Assembly (NCBI GenBank): GCA_023266715.1
Contig: JAHFPK010000205.1
Location: 1 to 5,359, forward strand
DNA: 5,359 bases
Direction: 5' to 3'
DNA from: Hyphomicrobiales bacterium
GTDB taxonomy: Bacteria; Pseudomonadota; Alphaproteobacteria; Rhizobiales; Aestuariivirgaceae
The number at the start of each line of letters is the position of its first letter. The first letter of the stretch is position 1. The notes below the pieces were generated by a model. It was given only the letters and a program-made list of their open reading frames with translations, ran no database searches and was not told the origin of the DNA. Both the position numbers and the translations under genes were made by a program. Shown piece after piece: positions 1 to 4,618 of this stretch.

Positions 1-416
1 CATTGCACCCGCCTTGCGGTGGAGCCCCGGTGTTCGGTGCGGATCGAATTGAAATCAATGCCGAGATCAAGGGCCACCTGCATGGCCTGGCCGATGAAGC
101 CTTCGGTGCCGGAGATATAAAGCCGGGTTCCCATCCTTGCGGTCACGAGGGAAGCCTTCAGGCGATTGAGCAGAACCGGAATGGTGGGAGCGGTCCAGAA
201 ATCAAGAGGCTTCAGTGCGCGGAGTTTGCCTGCCTGATTTTCAGGGCCGACATAGAGAATTTCCGCTTTCTCCAGAAACCCGGTGCCTACCGAATTTATC
301 TGGTCAAGCAAGGCTTCGGCTCCTTCGCATTCCAGGGCAAAGAGATGGCGCGCACTGTGAATGTCAATGACCAGACCTTTATAGACAGGGCGACTCTTAA
401 TTCCGACAACAAGCAT
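1..416 (-). CDS. dmmA: DmmA-like dimethylamine monooxygenase subunit, 3' end cut by the window edge
   Basis: Reading leftward from ATG at 416-414, the frame stays open for 138 codons to the window edge, so the C-terminus is missing. The start begins MLVVGIKSRPVYKG. The visible end has MGTRLYISGTEGFIG (about residues 95-109), followed by HRGSTARRVQ and a codon beginning TG, compatible with Cys. From memory, DmmA-family proteins show this GTRLY..GTEGFIG...HRGS.ARRVQC pattern and end in a cysteine-rich segment that may hold metal; that end is not in view. DmmA is a small subunit of the NAD(P)H-dependent dimethylamine monooxygenase (DmmABC), which oxidises dimethylamine to methylamine plus formaldehyde. 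The ATG overlaps the upstream gene's TGA by one base (TGATG), and no strong Shine-Dalgarno is visible, so translation is probably coupled. The family call comes from recalled motifs and gene order, not a search. If it is wrong, this is simply an uncharacterised protein co-transcribed with a GcvT-like enzyme. Confidence 0.68.
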   Translation of the reverse strand, partial: MLVVGIKSRPVYKGLVIDIHSARHLFALECEGAEALLDQINSVGTGFLEKAEILYVGPENQAGKLRALKPLDFWTAPTIPVLLNRLKASLVTARMGTRLYISGTEGFIGQAMQVALDLGIDFNSIRTEHRGSTARRVQ

Positions 417-1549
417 CAGCCAACCGCGTTCCGTTTCTTCTTTTCCGGATCGTCGAAGCTGATGGTGTGGGCAATGGCCTTGGCTTTCAGGTTCTTGCCG
501 CGCACTTCCAGCTTCGTGCCCTGTTTAGCACAAGCCACGTCAATGCGCATGATTGCCATGGATTTCTTGGTGAGCTTGGAATAGCAGGGGCAGGTGATGA
601 CGCCCACGCGTCTGCCATCGGCATAGACTTCATCGCCAAGGTCCGCAGGCCCATCGGCCTCAATCAGCAGGCCGAATATCTTGAAGCGTTCCTTGCCCTT
701 GAGGCGGGCATGTTCCTCGGCACCCCGGAAACCGGTCTTGCCAGGGCTCACGGTAAAGTCGAGACCGAGTTCCCAGAGGCTGTCGCCGGGCTGCTCATTG
801 GCGAAGGGATACATCTGCGAATTGTCATAGGGGTAGAACAACAGGTAGCTCTCAACCCGCAGCATGTCGAGCACGCTGAAGCACACGGGGATAATCCCCA
901 TGCCCTTGCCTTCGGCCAAAATCGTGTCCCAAATTTTCGGCGCATCCTGGCCGCGCACAAACAATTCATAACCGCGCTCGCCCGTATAGCCGGTGCGCGA
1001 GATCATGACGGGCGCGCCAAACAGCGTGGTCTGCATGTGGTGGAAATATTTCAGGTCGCGAATTCCGGGCACATGCTTGGCCAGAAAATCAACGGCCAGC
1101 GGCCCTTGCAATGAGAGATCATGCAGGTCATCGTCAAACAGCACAGCCACATTGCGGCCGAGCGACTGCTTTACCACTTCCTCGTGGCCCGAGCCCGAGC
1201 CATGGACCAGCATCCAGGAATTGGGCCCGGTGCGGTAGACAATGCAGTCATCGGTGAAGTGCCCGCGGTCGTTCAGCATGCAGGCATAGACCGAACGGCC
1301 GGGATAAATCTTCGTCATGTCGCGGGTGGTGATATATTCCAGCACGTTGATGGCATGCGGCCCCACGAGATGCACCTTCTTGAGGCCGGAGACATCCATG
1401 AGCCCCGCCTTGGTGCGCACCGCGATGTGCTCGGCGTAAATGTCCTTGTCATAGGTCCAGGCCGTGCCCATGCCCGACCAGTCTTCAAGCTTTGAACCCA
1501 GCGCGCGGTGGCGATCCGCAAGAACCGAAAATCTCCAACTCAAGGCCAT
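416..1549 (-). CDS. dmmD: GcvT-like aminomethyltransferase (tetrahydrofolate-dependent), probable DmmD of the dimethylamine monooxygenase cluster
   Basis: A 377-residue protein of the GcvT/DmdA/sarcosine-oxidase folate-binding family, at the usual length for a stand-alone member (about 365-380). Visible family marks are LNDRGHFTDDCIV (about 92-104), covering the region of the folate-binding aspartate; SRTGYTGERGYELF (184-197), the family signature; LDMLRVESYLLF (227-238); and LGLDFTVSPGKTGFRG (261-276). The C-terminal barrel part includes VGVITCPCYSKLTKKSMAI (315-333). There is no signal peptide, so it is cytosolic. Family members move a one-carbon unit from an amine or sulfonium donor to tetrahydrofolate. 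Next to dmmA, the likely role is capturing the formaldehyde-level methyl carbon released from dimethylamine; that is inferred from position. The ATG at 1549-1547 has AGGAG (1562-1558) eight bases upstream. The DMSP demethylase DmdA belongs to the same family and is the main alternative, but a DmmA-like partner immediately downstream argues for the amine role. Confidence 0.72.
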   Translation of the reverse strand: MALSWRFSVLADRHRALGSKLEDWSGMGTAWTYDKDIYAEHIAVRTKAGLMDVSGLKKVHLVGPHAINVLEYITTRDMTKIYPGRSVYACMLNDRGHFTDDCIVYRTGPNSWMLVHGSGSGHEEVVKQSLGRNVAVLFDDDLHDLSLQGPLAVDFLAKHVPGIRDLKYFHHMQTTLFGAPVMISRTGYTGERGYELFVRGQDAPKIWDTILAEGKGMGIIPVCFSVLDMLRVESYLLFYPYDNSQMYPFANEQPGDSLWELGLDFTVSPGKTGFRGAEEHARLKGKERFKIFGLLIEADGPADLGDEVYADGRRVGVITCPCYSKLTKKSMAIMRIDVACAKQGTKLEVRGKNLKAKAIAHTISFDDPEKKKRNAVG

Positions 1550-1609
1550 TCAACCCTCTCCTCGATGTTTCATGCACGGAAACTATTATTCCCCACTGTA
1601 ACGGGAAAT
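1550..1609 (-). promoter_or_regulatory. Leader of dmmD: strong ribosome binding site, possible -10 box and overlapping dyad
   Basis: On the minus strand a purine-rich GAGGAGAGGG (1563-1554) ends four bases before the dmmD ATG and gives a clear Shine-Dalgarno. Further upstream AATAAT (1590-1585) matches five of six bases of the -10 consensus. No good -35 lies 17 bases above it (TCGCAT at 1613-1608). Immediately above the -10 is an imperfect dyad, ATTCCCC-N8-GGGAAAT on the plus strand (1588-1609), with six of seven arm positions pairing. A poor -35 plus a dyad is what a regulated promoter often looks like, but the assignment is inference. The ribosome binding site is certain; the promoter is tentative. 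Confidence 0.35.
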
Positions 1610-1710
1610 GCGAAGGTTGCAAGATGGGAAATGGAGATTTTGAGGGGGTAGATGGCCGCATGCAAGGCGTTTGTTTTATTCACCAGCGGTGTCGGTTCAA
1701 AGTTTTTTTA

Positions 1711-1759
1711 CCTTCTCCCCTCGAGGGAGAGGGTGGCGCGAATGCGCCGGATGAGGGGG
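1711..1759 (+). repeat. Palindromic intergenic repeat, left unit (REP-like)
   Basis: The unit contains two hairpins in a row. The first is CCTTCTCCC (1711-1719), a five-base loop, then GGGAGAGGG (1725-1733), pairing fully with one G-T wobble. The second is GGCGC (1735-1739), loop GAAT, then GCGCC (1744-1748). It ends in GATGAGGGGG. This composition is familiar from multi-copy intergenic elements of Hyphomicrobiales genomes (recalled, not searched). It faces the partner unit at 1796-1848, read on the opposite strand. Confidence 0.75.
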
Positions 1760-1795
1760 CTTTCGTGGCTACCAGTTGAGACCTCGTCAAACATA

Positions 1796-1848
1796 CCCCT
1801 CACCCGTCAGCCTTCGGGCTGCCACCCTCTCCCTCAAGGGGAGAGGGC
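1796..1848 (-). repeat. Palindromic intergenic repeat, right unit in inverted orientation (REP-like)
   Basis: Read on the minus strand this unit matches the left copy closely at both ends: CCTCTCCCCTTGAGGGAGAG at the start and GGTGAGGGG at the end. The two copies differ in the second hairpin. Here CCCTCTCCC (1825-1833) and GGGAGAGGG (1839-1847) form a perfect 9-bp stem. CAGCC-TTCG-GGCTG (1809-1822) forms a 5-bp stem with a TTCG tetraloop in place of the GAAT-looped stem of the left copy. About 36 bases separate the units. A T-rich stretch (TATATTTT, 1851-1858) follows, but with no plus-strand gene upstream a terminator role is unlikely. Confidence 0.75.
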
Positions 1849-1947
1849 AATATATTTTAGCGACGCACCACACGAATTGTTCAGTCGCGGCGAATCCCGA
1901 ATTGCGGTAACTCTGCCGATGTCCATCCAGCGCAGAAAGGCCGTCCC

Positions 1948-3204
1948 ATGTTCGTTTCCTTTTTTCCAAACCCGAGGCTGTTTTTCTGGTCAACGGCACT
2001 GTGGACAATTTTTGCGATCCTGTTCTGGTATTATGCGGGTGACAGCATGGGCACGGCGCTTGGGCTTTTGCCGGCGCCTGCCGATCCCACCAATGGGGCG
2101 AGCTTGTCTATCTTCATCTCGCGTCCTTTCCTCTGGTTTTACATTTATTTTGCCGTAGCGGTCGGCCTGTTTGCCGGATTCTGGGCTTTCTCCGCGCCAC
2201 ATAAATGGATGCGGTGGTCGATCCTGGGTTCGGCGCTGATCATTTTCACCACCTATTTTCAGGTGCAGGTGAGCGTTGCTATCAACGCCTGGTATGGCCC
2301 GTTCTATGACATGATCCAGACGGCTCTCTCGAAACCCGGGCAAGTTTCTTTGGTAGATTTCTATTTTCAATTGGCGACCTTCGCCAGTATTGCTTCAGTT
2401 GCTGTTGTCATGATTGCCCTGACGCGGTTTTTTGTCAGCCACTATGTCTTCCGCTGGCGCACCGCGATGAATGATTACTACATGGCAAACTGGCCGCGCC
2501 TGCGCTTCGTCGAAGGGGCCTCGCAGCGCGTGCAGGACGACACCATGCGGTTTTCGACCACCGTGGAGGGGCTGGGGGTAAATCTGATTGACTCGGTAAT
2601 GACCCTCATCGCCTTTCTTCCGGTTCTCATGCGGCTCTCGGCCAATGTCACTGAGCTTCCCTTGATTGGCCACATCCCCAATGCCCTGGTGGTTGTTGCC
2701 ATCGTCTGGTCGCTTTTTGGTACGGGTTTTCTGGCCCTGATTGGCATCAGGTTGCCGGGACTTTATTTTCGCAATCAGCGGGTTGAAGCAGCCTATCGCA
2801 AGGAACTCGTCTTTGCGGAGGAAGACGAGACCAGGGCCCAGCCGCAAACCGTTGCCGAACTTTTCGCCGCGGTTCGCAAGAATTACTTCCGCCTGTATTT
2901 CAACTATATGTATTTCAACGTCGGGCGCATTCTCTATCTGCAGACCGACAACATATTCCCCTACATCGTGTTGGCGCCCACAATTGTGGCCGGGAAAATA
3001 ACCCTCGGTGCGATGAACCAGATCCTCAATGCCTTCGGCCAGGTGCGAGAGTCGTTCCAATTTCTAGTCAATTCCTGGACCACGATTGTGGAGCTTCTGT
3101 CGATCTACAAGCGGCTTCGGACCCTTGAAGCGGCGCTGCAAGGCGAGGAATTTTCGGGGATTGAAGCAACGCAGGACGATGCGGGGGTGAAGGTTGGGGC
3201 GTGA
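1948..3204 (+). CDS. sbmA: SbmA/BacA-family peptide transporter, inner membrane
   Basis: A 418-residue multi-span membrane protein; SbmA is about 406 and BacA about 420 residues, so this is full length. It opens with MFVSFFPNPRLFF, as the family does, and has hydrophobic spans near 11-30, 62-83, 91-111, 141-163, 213-231 and 245-268. Family signatures are EGASQRVQDDTMRF (189-202), MTLIAFLPVL (218-227), NQRVEAAYRKELV (276-288), RKNYFRLYFNYMYFN (310-324), ITLGAMNQI (351-359) and NSWTTIVELLSIYKRLR (375-391). There is no ABC ATPase domain. SbmA/BacA are proton-driven importers of proline-rich and other antimicrobial peptides, microcins, bleomycin and, for some homologues, vitamin B12; in rhizobia BacA is needed for symbiosis with legumes making NCR peptides. 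Which substrate applies here cannot be told. The ATG at 1948 has GAAAGG seven bases upstream. The last 165 bases recur, diverged, at 4398-4562. Confidence 0.95.
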   Translation: MFVSFFPNPRLFFWSTALWTIFAILFWYYAGDSMGTALGLLPAPADPTNGASLSIFISRPFLWFYIYFAVAVGLFAGFWAFSAPHKWMRWSILGSALIIFTTYFQVQVSVAINAWYGPFYDMIQTALSKPGQVSLVDFYFQLATFASIASVAVVMIALTRFFVSHYVFRWRTAMNDYYMANWPRLRFVEGASQRVQDDTMRFSTTVEGLGVNLIDSVMTLIAFLPVLMRLSANVTELPLIGHIPNALVVVAIVWSLFGTGFLALIGIRLPGLYFRNQRVEAAYRKELVFAEEDETRAQPQTVAELFAAVRKNYFRLYFNYMYFNVGRILYLQTDNIFPYIVLAPTIVAGKITLGAMNQILNAFGQVRESFQFLVNSWTTIVELLSIYKRLRTLEAALQGEEFSGIEATQDDAGVKVGA

Positions 3205-3237
3205 GCTTATGCCGCTCTCTCCCAATGATCTTGCGGG

Positions 3238-3251
3238 TTGACCGAAATCAA
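3238..3251 (+). promoter_or_regulatory. FNR/FixK/Dnr-type binding site upstream of the cytochrome genes
   Basis: TTGAC-CGAA-ATCAA fits the CRP/FNR-superfamily consensus TTGAY-N4-RTCAA at all ten specified positions. It lies in the 96-base gap after sbmA, 49 bases before the ATG of the first cytochrome gene. For a class II activator centred at -41.5, transcription would start near 3286, just before the ribosome binding site; TGCGACTCT (3271-3279) could then serve as a weak extended -10. Such sites control microaerobic, anaerobic or denitrification genes, which suits c-type cytochromes. TTGACC alone could also pass for a -35 box, but no -10 stands 16-18 bases downstream of it. Confidence 0.6.
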
Positions 3252-3300
3252 TGACATACTGACGCAGGCTTGCGACTCTGGAACCCGGATGGAGTGATTC

Positions 3301-3732
3301 ATGATGCCGAAGCTGCCTTTTATCAGTGTTGTTGCCATATCAATTCTGGCCGGCGCGCCTGCGGCTTACGCGAACTCCACGGCATCAAATGCCGTCGATT
3401 CGGGGCGGGCGGATTTTATGGCCTATTGTGCGGCTTGCCATGGCGTGGGCGCCAAGGGTGATGGAACCGTTGCCGAATTCCTGACAATTACCGCCGCGGA
3501 CCTGACGCAGATGGCCGTCAAGAATAGTGGGGTATTCCCGCGCCAGCGCGCAATCGAAGTGATTGACGGCCGCGCGCAGGTAAGTGTTCATGGCGAGCGG
3601 GACATGCCTGTTTGGGGCGACTGGTTCAAGTTTGAGGCAGACTCCGAAGGCGCAGGAACGAAAACCGAAAAAATCGTCCGAGAGCGGATTGATGCGCTCG
3701 TTTCATACCTCGAATCCATTCAACAGTATTAG
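3301..3732 (+). CDS. Secreted monoheme c-type cytochrome (class I), first of a tandem pair
   Basis: 143 residues with an N-terminal Sec signal peptide (Lys4, hydrophobic stretch about 7-20, AxA cleavage site AYA before Asn25), giving a periplasmic protein of roughly 119 residues. Heme attaches covalently at CAACH (43-47), with His47 as one axial ligand; Met102 in RDMPVWG is the likely second. This matches the Cytochrome_CBB3-like small class I cytochromes. The protein should carry electrons between periplasmic or membrane redox enzymes; the partner is unknown. GGAG at 3291-3294 is six bases before ATG 3301; the next codon is also ATG, so the start could be 3304. An FNR/FixK-type dyad lies upstream, pointing to control by oxygen or nitrogen oxides. 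It ends in a double stop (TAGTAG), 11 bases before the second cytochrome gene. No specific gene name can be given. Confidence 0.92.
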   Translation: MMPKLPFISVVAISILAGAPAAYANSTASNAVDSGRADFMAYCAACHGVGAKGDGTVAEFLTITAADLTQMAVKNSGVFPRQRAIEVIDGRAQVSVHGERDMPVWGDWFKFEADSEGAGTKTEKIVRERIDALVSYLESIQQY

Positions 3733-3743
3733 TAGGCAGGCTC

Positions 3744-4202
3744 ATGGCGTTCCCCCGGGTAATCCCCCTGTTGATTGGTGCAATGATATTGGCCGCAGGC
3801 CTGCTAATAGTCTTGTCATCGAAAAGTTTTGGCCAGGAGCAGGAAGAGAGCCAGGGTGCGGGCGGTTCAGGCGAACACGCCTTTCGGCTCTATTGTTCAA
3901 ACTGCCATGGTGATGGCGGGCGGGGTGATGGTCCAATGGCCTTTGGCCTGAGCGTGCCTCCAGCAGATCTCACAAAACTTTCCGCGCGCAATGGCGGGGT
4001 ATTTCCAAGAGAGCGGCTGCAGGGGATCATTGACGGCCGTGAATTCGTGAAAAACCATGGCGACCGCGAAATGCCGGTGTGGGGAAAATGGTTCAAGATG
4101 GAAGCCGAAGAGGACCTAGGCGGTGCCGAAGGCGATGAGGGAACCGTTCAACGCCGCATCGCGGATCTGATCGATTTTCTTGAAACGCTGCAAAGTCCCT
4201 AG
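3744..4202 (+). CDS. Monoheme c-type cytochrome (class I), second of a tandem pair, signal peptide or membrane anchor
   Basis: 152 residues. The N-terminus has Arg5 and a long hydrophobic stretch (about 6-26); cleavage after SFG (residue 30) is possible, but the span could also stay as an anchor. The heme site is CSNCH (51-55), and Met110 in REMPVWG is the likely second ligand. Over the core (residues 43-121 against 35-113 of the upstream cytochrome) I count 42 identities in 79 aligned positions without gaps, including ADLT, GVFPR, IDGR and MPVWG-WFK, so the pair arose by an old duplication. The C-terminus is more acidic than that of its partner (EEDLGGAEGDEG, 122-133). AGG and CAGG (3734-3740) just before ATG 3744 serve as the ribosome binding site, and the short gap implies co-transcription. 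The TAG stop overlaps the stop of the convergent small gene within CTAG (4199-4202). Confidence 0.92.
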   Translation: MAFPRVIPLLIGAMILAAGLLIVLSSKSFGQEQEESQGAGGSGEHAFRLYCSNCHGDGGRGDGPMAFGLSVPPADLTKLSARNGGVFPRERLQGIIDGREFVKNHGDREMPVWGKWFKMEAEEDLGGAEGDEGTVQRRIADLIDFLETLQSP

Positions 4203-4333
4203 AGCAGCCCATTAAACCTCAGCACCAGGTAAATCGCCAGCGCCAGCACAATGATTTTCAAGGCGAGATAAGCCAGCCAGTGTTTCGGAAAAGGCAGATC
4301 ATCGAGCCAGGATTTTTTCGGCGGCGGGGTCAT
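4199..4333 (-). CDS. Small single-span membrane protein, 44 residues, function unknown
   Basis: A short gene convergent with the second cytochrome gene. It starts MTPPPKKSWLDDLPFPKHW, a proline- and lysine-containing cytosolic head, followed by one hydrophobic helix (about residues 20-38, rich in Leu, Ile and Ala) and a short RFNGLL tail. Basic residues before the helix predict an N-in, C-out topology. Support for real coding: an amphipathic head followed by one clean transmembrane segment, and strongly biased leucine codons (7 CTG, 3 CTC, 1 TTG out of 11), as expected of a high-GC alphaproteobacterium. Against it: no clear Shine-Dalgarno stands before the ATG at 4333-4331, and the gene is very short. 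Its TAG stop (4201-4199) and the cytochrome's TAG (4200-4202) share CTAG. I do not recognise a family. Proximity to cytochromes could suggest a small subunit or assembly aid, but that is only a guess. Confidence 0.6.
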   Translation of the reverse strand: MTPPPKKSWLDDLPFPKHWLAYLALKIIVLALAIYLVLRFNGLL

Positions 4334-4397
4334 GGAGGCAATTCTGCTGGAAGCGTGTTAAGAGTCAGTGAAGGTGGTTCTGCCTGCGGATCTCTGG

Positions 4398-4562
4398 CAA
4401 GTGCGGGAATCGTTTCAATACTTGGTCAATTCCTGGCCGACTATCGTGGAGCTTCTGTCGATCTACAAACGCCTTCGTACTCTTGAAGCAGCACTTCACG
4501 GCGAAGAGTTTTCGGGGATTGAAACAACCCAGGATGATGCGGGAGTGAAGGTGGGGGTGTGA
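4398..4562 (+). pseudogene. Remnant of the 3' end of a second sbmA/bacA gene
   Basis: These 165 bases align without a gap to 3040-3204, the last 54 codons plus stop of the intact transporter gene. By hand count 137 of 165 bases agree (83%), while 49 of 54 residues agree (91%). The differences are F372Y, T378P, Q398H, A407T and A418V in the numbering of the intact protein. Of 25 changed codons, 20 are synonymous. Similarity stops abruptly at the codon for Gln365; the preceding bases do not resemble the transporter gene. A frame from GTG 4368 runs through the fragment to the TGA, but it has no membrane segment and only a poor ribosome site, so a functional product is unlikely. Mostly silent change means this piece descended from a gene that was under protein-level selection, that is, another complete sbmA/bacA copy, not from a dead copy of the neighbour. 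Confidence 0.9.
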
Positions 4563-4618
4563 GGGGTTTTGCTTTATTCACCGGTGGCGGCGTCTTCCCG
4601 TAGGTTTTACGTTGCCTT

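Larger units (their letters stand above)
1550..1947. other. 398-base divergent intergenic region between dmmD and sbmA
   Basis: No convincing gene lies here. Open frames that cross it run through the hairpin repeats and have no ribosome binding site or recognisable protein content. From left to right it holds the dmmD leader and dyad, about 100 bases with no recognisable structure (1610-1710, including seven T at 1703-1709), the inverted pair of hairpin repeats (1711-1848), and about 100 bases leading to sbmA. The sbmA leader has GAAAGG (1935-1940) seven bases before the ATG; I see no clear -35/-10 pair for it. Confidence 0.8.

Noticed and set aside
3..584. 193-codon open frame on the plus strand
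   Set aside because: It is antisense to the dmmA-like and GcvT-like genes, which carry recognisable family motifs; the plus-strand product resembles nothing known and has no ribosome site.
467..1495. Long plus-strand open frames (467-1114 and 1121-1495)
   Set aside because: Antisense mirrors of the high-GC GcvT-like gene; no independent protein features.
1703..1733. T-run next to a GC hairpin as a terminator
   Set aside because: On the plus strand the T-run comes before the hairpin, and on the minus strand the hairpin is followed by A residues, so neither strand has the stem-then-T order.
1776..1790. TTGA-N7-TCAA between the two hairpin units, resembling an FNR/FixK site
   Set aside because: The spacing is 7 rather than the required 6, and it lies in the spacer of a repeat pair far from either start codon.
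1652..2158. 168-codon plus-strand frame through the intergenic region into sbmA
   Set aside because: It translates the palindromic repeats and then overlaps sbmA out of frame; no ribosome binding site or recognisable domain.
2395..3060. 221-codon open frame on the minus strand
   Set aside because: Fully antisense to sbmA, whose identity is secure; the composition is typical of a shadow frame.
4368..4562. The 64-codon frame starting at GTG 4368 as a functional small gene
   Set aside because: Most of it is the soluble tail of an SbmA/BacA protein joined to unrelated codons, without a good ribosome site; a gene remnant explains it better.
1674..4580. Similar TTTATTCACC strings at about 1677 and 4572 as ends of a mobile unit
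   Set aside because: Only about ten bases agree and the flanks do not align, so chance is sufficient; there is no transposase or clear target duplication.
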